DNA from: Stephania yunnanensis
Taxonomy: Eukaryota; Streptophyta; Magnoliopsida; Ranunculales; Menispermaceae
Reading direction: 5' to 3'
Assembly: GCA_039657365.1 (NCBI GenBank)
Contig: CM077592.1
Span: 26,331,001-26,395,000 of the forward strand
DNA: 64,000 bases
The notes below the pieces were generated by a model. It did not search any database, had not been told where the DNA came from, and was given only the letters and a program-made list of their open reading frames with translations. Numbering within the stretch: the stretch's first letter is position 1; every line of letters begins with the position of its first letter. Below are positions 11,901 through 24,049 of the stretch, piece by piece. Both the position numbers and the translations under genes were made by a program.

Positions 11901-13140
11901 AGTTCAAAACTTTGTTGATCTCCCACTAACTGTTTAGTGTTCATTTGTGGTTCTTGAACTTCTTCCATACTTACTTTATTTCCATTGGTATCTTTTCATA
12001 TAAATTATTTTTCCGTAAAGGTAACATACTGAGCAACAAATACTTTGTTCTCAGGGGATAGTAAAAGTAGTAACCTTTAGTTTCCTTAGGATAACGTACA
12101 AATTTGCACTTATTAGATTTATGGCATAATTCTTCTAAAATGTGAAGTTTAACATAAGCCTCACAACCCTAAAACTTTAAGAAAGATAAGCTAGGTCTCT
12201 TCCTATACCATATCTAATATGATGTTCTATCAACCGCTTTAGAAGGAACACAATTATGTGTAAACGCAACAGTTTCTAAGGCGTAGTCCCAAAAGAAATA
12301 GGAAGATCTGCATGAATTATTATAGATTGAAGCATATATAATAAAGTCTGATTTCTCCTCTCAAAAACGCCATTCCATTATGGAGTTGCTAGTGGAGTTA
12401 ACCGTGAGACAATCCCATAATTTCTATGATGATCATCAAACTTTTTGCTCAAATATTCACCACCTCGATCTGATCAAAATGCCTTTATAGTTTTGCCAAG
12501 TTGATTTTGCACTTCATTTTGAAACGTTTAAAACATTTCAAATGATGGTGCTTTATGTTTCATTAGATATACATAACCATATCTGCTGAAATCATAATTA
12601 AATGTAATGAAGTATTGATAACCTCCTCTAGCCATTGTGTTTATAGGATGACATACATTAGTATGTATTAGACCTAATAAATCACTTTCCCTTTCACTGT
12701 GTCAAGTAAAGGGACGGCATCTTACTTGATAAATAAGACACATATGTTTCATAAAATCCCAAATTAAATGAATCTAAAAGTCCATCTTTATGGAGTATAG
12801 AAATGTGTTTCTCATTTATGTGGCCAAGATGACAATGCCAATGGTAGGTTTGATTCAAATCATTTGAATTGGATCTCTATGTATTTACGTTAAAGATAGG
12901 GGTATCTGTGGACTTTTTCATGTTTATAATATAAAGATCATCATGCAAATTAGTATTCAAGATAATTCATAACATCCTACAGCTAATGCAACAACCTTTG
13001 CTCCATTTTCAACTTGCATGAAAATCTCCTTTCTGTAGCTTTCTACTTCTTATAAGCTCCTACACATTAATATAAATGTGAGATCCATATCCAGTATCCA
13101 ATACCCATAAATCACTAGCAGATAAGTTACATTCAATAAT
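11900..13140 (-). pseudogene. Copia A integrase and protease
   Basis: On the minus strand the integrase core is readable near 12380-12500, with SDRGGEYLSKKFD and, after a GIVSRLTP stretch, NGVFERRN. These hold the second Asp and the Glu of the D,D-35-E site. Upstream of it (12700-12960) are pieces of the pre-integrase zinc-binding region. The protease motif WVLDTGYGSHI sits at about 13080-13105, with the catalytic DTG intact (13090-13098). Stops and frameshifts are frequent, so no long frame remains. Order PR-IN-RT confirms Ty1/copia. Confidence 0.8.
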
Positions 13141-14011
13141 GTAAATACCTGAAGTAGTAGTCACACTACCCTTTTTTTCTTCTTTAGATCTTCCAGATAG
13201 AGATCACAATTTTTGAACCAGTGCCCAAGTGCATGATAGAAATGACAATTTTCTTCCTTCACATTTTCCTTCTATAGCTGTAAAGCAGGAGCAGCCTTAG
13301 GCTTAACTTGTTCCACAAGCTTTATGATAGCCAAAACAATCTAGGCAACTTTCTTTTTCTTCAGAGTCATTCCTTTATGAACCATCAACACATTAGTAGA
13401 GGGTTTCTTAATATTCTGTTCAACAGTCTTAAGCATCAAAAACAACTTTGAAAGGGATTTCTCCATGTTATTCATATTATAGTTCATCACAAATTATGAA
13501 TAAATATTTGACAACGAATTCAAGATCAGACCCGTAGCTAACTCTGGGTTAATTAAAAATCCAAGTCTATCAAATTAGTCAACGTAACCCATTATCTTCA
13601 TAACATGAGGACTAAATGACCCACCCTTAGCCATCTTGCAAGAATGAAGGTTCTCAATTGTCTCAAACCTTTCTCGTCTAGCCTGCTGTTAGAACATTTC
13701 CTTCAGAGTCAAAGCCATGTCGTAAGCTTCCATAAGTTCCATGTCTTTCTGAAGTTCAGGAATCATGATAGCTAACATAATGCATGTCACATCTATTGAG
13801 TCATTCACATGCTTAGAATGTGCATCCTTCACAGCTTTAATCGCATTTGTTGGTTCCTCAAGGATTGGATCGTCAAGGACATTTAATTTGTGTTCATGCT
13901 TAAGAACAAGTCTCAATTTGTTAAAGTAGTCAAGAAAGTTTATCCCATATAACTTATCCTTCTCAAGGATGGATTGTAGTGATAAAAGATTAGTGTGATT
14001 GAAGAAGCCAT
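13140..14011 (-). pseudogene. Copia A gag
   Basis: Starts at ATG 14011 (minus) with MASS. A frameshift follows, after which the sequence matches element F's gag. The clearest frame, 13689-13916, carries KHVNDSIDVTCIMLA and PELQKDMELMEAYDMA, typical of copia gag (UBN2-type) proteins. A zinc knuckle lies at about 13198-13255 and reads CHFYHALGHWFKNC, so the second cysteine of CX2CX4HX4C is Tyr. Gag would form the virus-like particle. Broken by shifts and stops. Confidence 0.8.
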
Positions 14012-15498
14012 TGATCTACAACAAAGATTATGCAATGTTTTTTTTTTTTATCATAGAGGAATAAACTCCCACTAAATTATCAACTCTCTTAAAAAATGCT
14101 ATTGATTTAGGGGACTAAATCCATTTTTTCATCTAGTTCTAAGATGGCTATGACATGAAACTTAGAACTAGATTATTTAGGTAGGTAACTTTTACTAATT
14201 ACGTCTTATGTGATGTTGCGCTATGTTATGAGATTATGATATCTTATATCTCAGCACGTTTTATCTCATATTGCGCATAAAGTTCAAAACTCTTTTGTTA
14301 GCTTTATTAAGTCCAACTATTTCAAAGATCTAGGTAACTCTTACCCAGCTTGCCTCACCAAGATAATATAATACACCAAGCTATGGCTGAAACTATATTC
14401 ATGTGATCTAGACCTTGAAAAGTGTTTAGAAGTTGGGCGACACGTGACTTAAAATCTTAAAAGGGGATTTTTATTAAGTTTTATGATTCTTATAATTTAA
14501 ATTTAACAATTAAATATCATAAATTTTCATGTTTGTAGAAACATTAAACAAGTTAGGAAATTTAAATACTATTCATCAATAGGCGAATTTCCTTGCGCTA
14601 GGATTAGTTAGATGATGGTTCCATTAGCCAATTAGCGGGTGGTGGTTTTGATGATCGGTCGGCGGACGGGGGTATAGGGGGCAATGCCCTCTTTTTTTAG
14701 ATAATGGATTCTAGTTTCAAAAATTGAAATCCGCCTAAGATTTTTCATTATTATGATCAATCTGATTGACTAAACTAACCCCTTATTTTAAGTCCAAAAT
14801 ATTGTTAATTAAACGTTTTAATTAATCAAGTTCCCACCTCTAACAACAATATCTAATCCTAATCCAATTAGAATTCTAGATATTTTAAATCCTAACTTAT
14901 CTCAATTACAATTTAAATCTTATCTATTAGGATTCTTATCGGTTTCAAATTTATTATATGTCTATCATATCTTATAGGAATTACAAGTATTATCTAATTA
15001 GATGTTTATCTCCTATCTTAAAGGAATATAAAAGCATAATAAATATTAGCAGATAAATACAATGAGATATATGATCTAAACCAATTTCGATTCTTATCCA
15101 TAAACAACGCAATTACATCAATAAACAAAATACTAATTATGTATTCAACACCAGAATCATATTAAATTAATCATATTAACCAAAACATGATTTCTACCAT
15201 GAAGACATACATAATTATGGAATGAAAATACGAACTACGTATTCAACACTAAAATCACATCAAATTAATAATATTAACCTAAACATGATTTCTACCTTGC
15301 GAACATACAAAATTCGTATCAATAAACATCAAAGCATATGTTAATTGAATTACCCTCAAGCTTTAAAATGATTCATGATAACAATTATCACAAAACCTAT
15401 ATATATATTAAATATACATCTTACAACATGCTTTCATCAATATATCACATATATAACTTAAGAAAACATGCATTAGATCTAATGGAACCGAACTCAAA
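14012..15498 (-). other. Copia A untranslated leader
   Basis: About 1.5 kb between gag start and primer-binding site, AT-rich and without coding signal. It is colinear with 54546-55850 of copia F, except for an extra ~120 bp here (about 14600-14730, GC-richer, with GGTCGGCGGACGGGGG). That piece is either an insertion here or a deletion in F. Confidence 0.6.
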
Positions 15499-15511
15499 GG
15501 CTTTAATACCA
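15499..15511 (-). other. Primer-binding site of copia A
   Basis: On the minus strand TGGTATTAAAGCC follows the 5' LTR end after two bases. Compare TGGTATCAGAGC, complementary to the 3' end of plant initiator-Met tRNA: two mismatches in the first twelve bases. This marks where reverse transcription would begin. Confidence 0.75.
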
Positions 15512-16363
15512 CTATTGGTAAAACTAAACTGTACCTTAATCGCAAGTTTCCTTTTTTGTGTTAATCGATCTATAAGATGTTGCTAAAGACAAATGTCCTC
15601 TATTAGAAATCCACACACGAATGGTGAACATAATTTGGAGTGCTAGCCCCAAGAGAGAAAGAAAATGTTTTTCTATCTCTCCTAAAAGTCCAGAGAACTT
15701 GAAAAAATAACAAAAGGGTTTCCACCATTATTTATACGTGTACATAAGCTCACTTAAAAAACCTATTCGTAATATAACTATTGTATTCAGGAAATTAAAG
15801 AAATTACATAAATGCCTTTCCAAATAAGTTATCATATAACAAATCAGAAGGGTTTTTATGTCATAAATTTATCACATAAAATTCATTACTCTCGACAAAT
15901 TGAACTCATGCAAATTCGTTCTTCATGTGCAGTCCAATTGGTTCATGTAATGTTGGTAGTGAACTAAAAACCATTTTGATAAATATAAGCGATCTCTAGC
16001 AAGACATTATGAAATCGATATAACCAAATGAACAATGTATATCATATCCTTTTATCATGTAATATACTTTGATCAAACATAAGACACATAAAGTCACCTT
16101 TAATGTTCAATCATACTAGTCTCGATCTCTAGGTAGACTAAAAATACCTGAGTGACATTGACCATATCAATTCACTTGGAATTGACCATTTAATAGTCTA
16201 ACATATCGAGGGATCCACTGATATCTATCTATATAAGAGGGAAAGATTTTATCTTGATTAATGATTACACACCATCACATATTATTTACATATTAACCAA
16301 TCATGATCTTTATAATCATCCGGTTAAAGACAACGTTTGATTATGTTAAATCACCATGCTCTT

Positions 16364-19243
16364 TGTAATGATCCGTTACCCGAAGTAGGTGATTAATGGT
16401 AATCTAAATCCTAATTAACTTAAGTTAGGCTCGTAATTAAGTTCATCTTATATTGATTAGTGTGCGCATAGATTTACGTGCCATTTTGTATTTGTGTGGA
16501 TTATATTATTAATTATACAATAATTGGATTAATTGGCATGTAATTGAATAATTAACAAATTATGGAACGCCTAATACCATGTGTGGGTCAAGGATGACAT
16601 ACACGAGTCATAGGATAACGTGCAGACCTAAGTGTACTCGTTAGCACACACGACGAAGTCATAAGTATGTTAATATAGGCTTATATATTTATATATCAAT
16701 TTAATATATAAATAAATATATTGAAAATAAATAAATACTTAATAAATGGTAGACGCCTAGTGACACGCATAAAATGTACAATAGTGTGCATGCCCGAGAG
16801 TTATCGTCGGTATGCACGGTGAATTTATAGGTATATATATAAGAAATGAATCTTAAAGTTTAAATGAAATTCAATTATATATTAGATTCACCTCGAGAGA
16901 CGTGTTATGCTTGAGTCGATATGATGAAAAGTGTAATTAGAAGTGTGTACGGTAGGTGGTTAGAATTGCGATGCTTCGAGATACGCTTAGTGTAAGAATC
17001 AAGGAAGTAAATGAGTTGATCGGTTGTGGATTTGGAGGAATTATCCATGTCTCATGATGCGTAAATCACATCTCTATATTTATTAAGGGAATCAAGTGGT
17101 GCGTAGAGGTGATTAGATGGTTAGTCATAAAACCACAAGATCAACCTCGAGATATGTGATACATATTTCGAGGAGATCAATATAATTGATCAACAATAAG
17201 TTGGTTATAATGTTTTATTAATTCGCTTATAATGCGAGATACACATCAAGTATCTCGAGAAAAACCAAAAATATAAAATAGAACCATCAGATTTGCCTCG
17301 AGATTCATGCGTGTGAATCTGGAGAAAATTTATATTTATCCTCAAACACACCAAACACATTGCCTCATCTCTTGTAAATTGAAACAGAAGGATTGAATTA
17401 AGGGAGAAAGAGAGATCGATAATGGAGACAAAGATGAAGGAGGTAAGTTGTGTTGTTGTCATTACTGTTGATTGTTGATGTTGTTGCTTATTGTCATTAT
17501 GGCTGCTATTGTAGCGTAGTTATGTTAATGGAAGTTAGGGATGTAGATGTGACCTCATTTGTCCGAGGAGGGAGTCCCTTTCCTAGTAAAACTAATCCAA
17601 CAAATAAAAAAAATAAAAAAAATGATTTTGTTGAATGAACAGAGGTGGAGGGGATTGAAAAAGAAGGGGGTTTGATCACTAGACCGGACCGAAATGGGTT
17701 TGGTTCAACTGAACCGAATCAGGTCGATTTAAAGGTTAAACCCCTCTTTACAAATTAAAATATATAAAAAAGCTGGAAATCGGAAAACATTCTAGAAAAT
17801 AAGAAAAAATCAGGAAAATTATATTTGTGGACCAAATCAATAGAAATTGTAGATTTTCTATAAAAATGAAGAATTCGGTGTGAGAATTTATATCTGGGTT
17901 TTTACCTCGTTAAGCATGAAAATCACTACAAAAATTGCCAAAATAGTAAAAGAATATGATCTGTCACTAATTAGCGATAAATTAGTGACAGATCAACGAT
18001 GGGTCTGAATCTTGACTAGATAGTAACGGATCGGTGGCAGATTATCGACAGATCAGCAGTGGATTAGCGACATGTACTAATTAGCGACATAAATCTGATT
18101 TCCATGGCTAATTACAATTATCGACGAAAATCCTGTCACTAATTATAATTTTCGATAATCTTTTCTTTGAAAGACTTCTCATCGCTAATCAATTTAGCGA
18201 CGGAAAAGTAGCTTTAGTGACCAGTTTTTTCACTGCTAATTAGATTATTTATTTTTTTGTAGTGAATGGTCAAAATAAATGAAAAAAATGGAAAAATAGG
18301 CATCAGGAAAGCTTGGCACAGGTAAGTGAGGCTCAATTATAAATATCGTTTATGTTATTTATTATAGCAAACCTAGTTCATGTAGGTTATGGACTGGGAT
18401 TGGGAGCATTGCACAGTGATGAGAATAAAAAACGTAACGAACATCGAGGAATGAGCTGGATCGTACTTACTGGATAAGAAGTGACTATGAGGTTGCTAAA
18501 GATTATCTTTCTTTTAACCTTCATATACCATGGTTTAGTATTGACGTTCATATCCTACAGAGTGCAGAGACTCTGTTATTGTTGTATATGCTTACAAAAT
18601 CACACATAAGCCAATGTATAGATTTATGGTAGTGGTATTCTTGCGTAACTTAGAGATGACTCTTATAAATGAATGATAATTGACATCTCATGTGCAAGGG
18701 CTAGGGAACTATGGTTTTGGATCTGCTTATCTATTGTTTTATTATTTATCATGCCTTGATAGATATTGTTGGATTCATATTATTACTTATATTCCTTGAT
18801 TATTATATAGATTTTTGATATTGTAATTGTGATTCACTTACTAAGCAAGTTGGAGTGCTCATTCCCCCCATTAGCATTTCAAGATATCGACGTGCGCTTC
18901 AACTCTGAAATGGAGAATATTAGGAGTTTATAGTCTTCTCTATGATTGCTGGATGCTTATATATTGTACTGAATTACAATTTTGAAATCTCAGGGTTTGC
19001 TGTTATTTTGTAAACCGAGGTTGATGATGATTTTGTACTCTAATTAGTATAGTTTAGTATATCATTTATATTATCGAAAAAGTTTTAATTTAGCTGCGTT
19101 TTCATATATTAAGTCAATATACGATATATTTTATTGTGATTATCAGGTATGAAGGCGGCTATACTGTTAATATACTTGAGTCCGACTAGTGTACCGGGGC
19201 TTAATTAGGGAACATTATCTTAATCGGGATATGGGATGTTACA
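16364..19243 (+). mobile_element. Solo gypsy LTR D inside copia A 5' LTR
   Basis: TGTAATGATCC...GGGATGTTACA, 2.88 kb including a CACTA MITE. The start aligns with LTR B and the 1-440 fragment, and the end matches B's end (CTTAATCGGGATA.GGGATGTT.CA). The flanks are ctctt and tttct, not a clean duplication. The upstream half carries at least six CTCGAG-type motifs. A CAGGTAAGTG donor-like site lies near 18319. No coding region is recognised. Confidence 0.8.
17924..18264. mobile_element. CACTA-type MITE
   Basis: 341 bp with terminal inverted repeats CACTACAAAAA / TTTTTTGTAGTG and a 3-bp target duplication aat on each side (17921-17923, 18265-18267). These are the hallmarks of the CACTA (En/Spm) superfamily. 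The interior is filled with short subterminal repeats TTAGCGA and GTCACTAATTA in both orientations, the usual transposase-binding arrangement. It has no coding capacity, so it would need a transposase from elsewhere. Confidence 0.92.
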
Positions 19244-19637
19244 TTTCTAATATCAAAGTCTCTGGCAATCTCAAGTCAGAGGATATAATGATATACCTAT
19301 CATGAGTAACACTTATGACTTAATTCATATGGTGTTCTCTTAGCGAGTTGGTCGAGTGCATTATTCCCTAACAAGTACTCATGATTTTGATTTGTATCCC
19401 TATATACATGATAATTACATGACCATCAATCAAGACTCACACTAGTCTTAATTCATTATAGCTTTTAGTATAATGATCGACTAAGGACATTTATGATGTT
19501 CTCTAAACATCCATAAATCCTATTATAATGGAAACAAGCAAACCAATTATAATTAACAATAAATGAATCCTCTATCTCATTAACCAAAATAATAACAGAA
19601 ACAATGTTTGACCTAGGGCTCATGTCCCAACATTTAT

Positions 19638-19795
19638 AATGTTCCCTTCTCGTTATGGGAACCTTCTCTTTGTAAATGATCACAATTAGCTTTCTTATTA
19701 GAGAGAAAATAAAAATAGAAAAAAACTTATTAAGAAGTGATGAATTAAAATAAATCTATAATGTAATTATAGGACTTCAAAATTGAGAAACAATG
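19638..19795. other. Short unassigned spacer
   Basis: AT-rich sequence between copia A and the next solo LTR. It includes a small GTTCCC...GGGAAC inverted repeat near 19640-19665. No gene seen. Confidence 0.4.
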
Positions 19796-19800
19796 TCATG

Positions 19801-21185
19801 TGTTGGGTTTTGGGATTCATACGCAGCGGAGATTACAAAATAATTTTGACAAAAACCCCAACAAGATCCGAATCTAATTCCATTAAAAACGATTAAACCA
19901 AGAAAATTTAATCATACCTCAGTCGCAAAATACCTATCTGAAGGTTGATCGATCTCTAAGGCGCAGCCAACGACAAACGCCCTCTACCAACACTACACAC
20001 ATGAACGGCGGCCGAGATTCGAAGTGCTAGCTTCAAGAGAATACCAAACATTTTTGTTTCTCTCCAAAACGATCCAGAGCATACCAGAAATCCCTAATTC
20101 ATTTTTAAACAAAAATAGAGTTTCGGCCCTAAAAAATCATCCATGTGTTCTAACTTAAAGCGTCTATTTATACAACCCTTGTATATAGATGGTTAAGCAA
20201 ATCACACATATAGCCCTACTTAAAGAAGTATAAGTGTAATACACCACAATGACGTTTCTATCATGAATTTTATCATATAAAATTCATTTTTTTTGAACCA
20301 TCTTAAAATCTCGCAAAACCATTCTTAGTGTGCGACCTAATAGGCTCATACAACGTTGGCAATGTACCAAAACATATTTTGGTATACAAGTCATAAGCGG
20401 CCTCTAGCAAGACATTATGACTACCCAAGTTGTACGAATATCAAATCGATACAACCTAATCAATAGTGTATATAACATCTTTTTGTCATATGATATCCTT
20501 TTGATCAAACATAAGGCATGGAATTGTCATCCAACATGTTCAATCGTACTAGTCTCGATCTCTAGGTAGACTGAAAATATCCAAGTGACATTGATCAATA
20601 TCAATTCACTTAGACTAGCCTTTTAACAGTCTAACACATCGAGGGATCCACTGGATATCTCTCTTTATATGAGAGGGACAAATTCTATCTCGATTACACA
20701 ACTTCATCACATTGCTCACACAATAACCAATCGCAACCTTTATAATTGTCCGGTTAAAGACAACATTTCATTGTGTCAAATCATTGTATTCCTAATGTTG
20801 AAGTCTCTGGTAATCTCAAGTCAGAGGACTGAAAAATATACCTATCATGAGAAACAACTATGACTTAATCCATGTAATGTTCTCATAGCGGGTCGTTCCA
20901 GTACTTTGTTCCCTAACAAGTACTCGTGATCTTGATTCGTATCCCTATACATATAATCATCATATGATCATCAATCAAGACTCACACTAGTTTTAATTCA
21001 TTATAGTTCCCAGTATAATGATTGACTAGGGACATTTAGGATATTTCTGCAAATACCCATGGATCTTATTATAATGTAAACATGTAAATTAATTATAATA
21101 AATAGCAAATGAAATCCTCTATTATATTAACTAAAAATATTCATAAAGACAGTTAATGGGTTGACCTAGAGCACATGCCCCAACA
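19801..21185. mobile_element. Solo copia LTR with perfect duplication
   Basis: TGTTGGGTTTTGGG...CATGCCCCAACA, 1,385 bp, flanked by tcatg at 19796-19800 and 21186-21190. Same family as the LTRs of A, C and F, but with the canonical CCCCAACA end preserved. No internal sequence remains. Orientation follows the internal sequence of its relatives and cannot be set from a solo LTR here. Confidence 0.92.
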
Positions 21186-21190
21186 TCATG

Positions 21191-21681
21191 CACATCCATA
21201 TAAGGTTCTATAAATTAACAAGAAATATGACGAGATCCTTTTCTTATAGAGAGTAAGCATAAACACCAGAATATGAATAAGTATTTAATTAAGCTATACA
21301 AAATGTGAAGATATACTTTTATGAATATGATTAGCAATTTAATAAGGTTTTGTGTGATTATTTGTTGATTCTTTTATGTTTCAAAACCCATCTCACTAAG
21401 TATTGATGAACATTTCCCTTAATTAGGCACCTAAACTATACAATTAACTTTGAACTTGAAGATACTTTTCATTTCAATTCTTTACAATGCTCTAAAACTA
21501 AATTTAGATCCCCAATAAACCTCAGTTCATGATTTATTTCATTGGAGCAAATTAAGAAATCATAGGGAATAACTTTCGTATTCTTACAAAAATTCGGCAG
21601 CACCTCCTCTAAAAGTGGATTGTCGAAAAAACTTACATAATAGATAATAGAATTGATGAGAGGCCTAAAAGACTCATAACT
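21191..21681 (-). pseudogene. Possible host-gene coding fragment
   Basis: On the minus strand, 21469-21681 stays open and encodes a non-repetitive, well-composed peptide (for example SFFDNPLLEEVLPNFCKN, ICSNEINHELRFIGDL and NLVLEHCKELK). It does not look like any retroelement domain I know. The frame ends at a normal stop at 21469. Upstream it is interrupted at 21687 by solo LTR K, so any remaining exon would lie beyond 24015. Positions 21191-21468 are AT-rich and could be 3' untranslated or intergenic. I do not recognise the protein. It could be a captured or decayed exon of a host gene. Confidence 0.35.
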
Positions 21682-21686
21682 ATTTA

Positions 21687-24010
21687 TGTGACTGCCCCAA
21701 ATTCTTAGGCAAACTGGGCACCGCCACGTTGCCGGACACGTGACCAAGCCATGCCATGTCACGTGCACACATGTCTCTGACGACCCGCGAACTTACCATC
21801 TAATACTCCAACTTAGTAAATTTTGATATTTTAATGATTATTTTAGCAAAATATACTAAGTTATAAAGTTTTATAACTTAATTCATTTGTTTTGATTTAT
21901 TTAAGTTATTTTAGTAGCCAAAATCTTAAATAACATGCATGTAATTAATGTAAACAAGTTATGCAATATTTAACAACCTATGGGGTGGAAACCCAACAAA
22001 AAAGATACCATGTATATCACTTAAGGCGACAAAAATGTATAATAGGCATCAATATGCATGTATCAGGTGAAAGGTCTCCCAAAATGATCCCAAAAATATG
22101 TATACGTAAATACAATCACGTACGAGTAAACTAGTGGAGGTGCTCCAAATCAGAGGTAGTCGCCAATCACCGCCTTCCCACGGCTCGTCGCGATATCTGC
22201 AACTTGCCAACAACAATGACAAGTTCCAGGTGAGTAAATCCCAGAGAAATTCAATTAGTATTCACAAAAAATCTAAGGAAACAACTACAATTCATGCACA
22301 TAAAGTAAATGAACAGGAACATAAAGCATGAATATAAGTCGTGAGACAATCACAAATGTGGAACGCGAGTGTGGCGTATAGCTGTCGAGCCCTGGGATAC
22401 AAATACTAAACCGAGAAGGCCCTGGAGGTGAGGAAATCCACACCCCCTCTTCACGGTCGAAATGAGGAACTCTGTTGGTCGAAAGGTAGACTTCCGCCCA
22501 ACGCCTCAAAGGAGAGGAAATCTGTGACAGAGGTGGGCCTCAAGTCAACTCGCTCTCAAGATCATCGACTCGCTGAGAGAGATCTCACGCGTAGTCTAGG
22601 GTATGACCAACACCGTAGCAACAATCAGATCATCATCAACGAGAGAGCCGGAAAGGGGTCACACCGTCCCTTCGACCATACACAGACACACGGGGGAATA
22701 GAGTAAGCATGAAAACTGAACTGGCGAAAAGTAATGTGAAATAAATAATTTACAAGGAAAATAACTAAATTCTAAACTGACTTTCTCATGGGTTTACTTA
22801 CCTCAAATGATCGCAAATATCTTTACAAAATGTCTCGTTCATGCCTCGAGATACGCGTTCGACACCAGACTACGGTAGTCTAAGTCCCTAGTGTCCATTT
22901 ATACAATTTTTTTTTATCATTTAGGGCTATGTTACCTAAATTATTCAAATCACAACTAAATTAGGTGAAGCAAACCTCACCTCCATCTTGTCGTCGAACT
23001 TCGTCGAATCGCACCCCTCGTCAAGGTTCGATCGGTTCGACAACGCGCCACCGCTCTTTTCACCGCGCCATTCACCACCACCACTGCCACAACCGCCTCG
23101 CCCCAAGGCTGCCTTGCCGGAATCGCTGCCATGCGCTGTAGATGCCGCGCCGGCGTTGCTGCTGCACCCTGCTAGCGGTCCCGACGTCGCGCGATGTCGG
23201 CGTTGCTATCGTGCACCGCCACGCGACGACAGCGTCGCCGGCGCCACTGCCGTGCGTCGCTGGCGTCGCTGTTTTACTGCGTCACTGCTGATCTCGCCAT
23301 CTATGTCGCCGCCGCCGAAGTGCCGTCTCAGCTGCCTCACACTGCCGCGCCACTGGCTCGCACTGCCTCGTCGCTCCCGCAGCTTGTCCTCAATCGCGAC
23401 CGGCTGTCGCTGCATCGCTACCGGTCTCGCGCCGCTGCCAATCCCGCTGGAGCTGCTGTGCGCCGTTGCCTTCCTCCTCGCTGCTGTCGGGCCGAGAGTC
23501 CCTGTCGCCGTCGTCCGCCATCTCTCTCCCCCTCTCTCCGCCATCTTTTCCTCTCTTTCTCCTCTTTCTCTCTCTTCTCTCCTCTTTTTTTTTTTTTTTT
23601 TCTCCCTCTTCTCTCTCTCTCTACCCGATTTAAAGAAAAACGAACTTTTTTTTTGGATGAAAAAGACAAGTGTAATAATGAGAGATGGGTTGGTGATGTG
23701 ATGTATGACGTGATGGGATGATGTGACAACTTAATCCCATACTACCCCGTACACTAGCGTTATGCGCACTCCTCGATGTCGCACACTCTCGTCACTAAAC
23801 GCGTACAACGCGACCAAGAAAAATTCTCGATTAACGCGACACGAACTATTTAATAATAGTAAAATAATTAAACATTTTCCACATAAAAATAACATATTTC
23901 ACCCATTAGGCGTGTCATAGACTTTTCCACGACGTCCACGTGGGTCTGAGCTTATGATATTAACCCATAATTTATTAGTTAATTGGGGTTGGTTAAAACG
24001 GGTCGTTACA
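21687..24010 (-). mobile_element. Solo gypsy LTR K, minus strand
   Basis: Read on the minus strand it runs TGTAACGACCCG...GGGGCAGTCACA, 2,324 bp, with perfect duplication attta at 21682-21686 and 24011-24015. It contains a CTCGAGATACGCG motif (22844-22857), an AGGTAAGT donor-like site (about 22805) and the GDYL-type tail (22150-22200). The GC-rich purine/pyrimidine tract at 22990-23640 makes it compositionally unlike its neighbours. Long frames there (22988-23701 plus and two overlapping minus frames) are low complexity. Confidence 0.9.
22990..23640. repeat. GC-rich CCG/CTC tract within LTR K
   Basis: A GC-rich island of CGC/CCG words (about 23000-23520) runs into a CTCTCT/T-rich run (23520-23620) on the plus strand. 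All six frames look open in places because of the composition. On the minus strand, in LTR sense, it reads as a GA-rich stretch followed by ATGGCGGAGAGAGG. A coding role is possible but unsupported. Confidence 0.6.
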
Positions 24011-24011
24011 A

Positions 24012-24049
24012 TTTAAGAATTTAATTTGATATCAAATTAAATTCTTAAA
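24012..24049. repeat. Perfect 38-bp palindrome
   Basis: The arm TTTAAGAATTTAATTTGAT (24012-24030) is followed immediately by its exact reverse complement (24031-24049), with no spacer. The left end coincides with the target duplication of LTR K. Before K inserted, the palindrome continued directly from ...ctattta. Confidence 0.95.

Larger units (their letters stand above)
1098..19632 (-). mobile_element. Copia element A, minus strand, with nested insertions
   Basis: This is a Ty1/copia retrotransposon. Its 3' LTR lies at the left (1098-2468) and its 5' LTR at the right (15513-19632, interrupted). Between them, read right to left, are leader, gag, protease, integrase, RT and RNase H, which is the copia gene order. 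The flanks are cttat (1093-1097) and tttat (19633-19637), a 5-bp duplication with one change. Three later insertions sit inside it: gypsy B (3258-9569), solo LTR C (9657-11046) and solo LTR D (16364-19243). All coding parts carry stops and frameshifts, so it is dead. Pairing of the two LTRs as one element is inferred from colinear internal sequence and the near-matching duplication. Confidence 0.8.
15513..19632 (-). repeat. 5' LTR of copia A, interrupted by LTR D
   Basis: Starts TATTGG (decayed TGTTGG) with about 90 bp missing just inside the end compared with the left LTR. It then matches it through to ...GCTCATGTCCCAACA at 19632. The 2.88-kb solo LTR D interrupts it between 16363 and 19244. 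Excluding D it is about 1.24 kb. Confidence 0.85.

Noticed and set aside
22988..23701. 237-codon plus-strand open frame rich in Pro, Ser, Arg and Leu
   Set aside because: It runs antisense through LTR K's GC-rich and CTCT tract. Several other frames are equally open there, which is expected from composition. No domain is seen.
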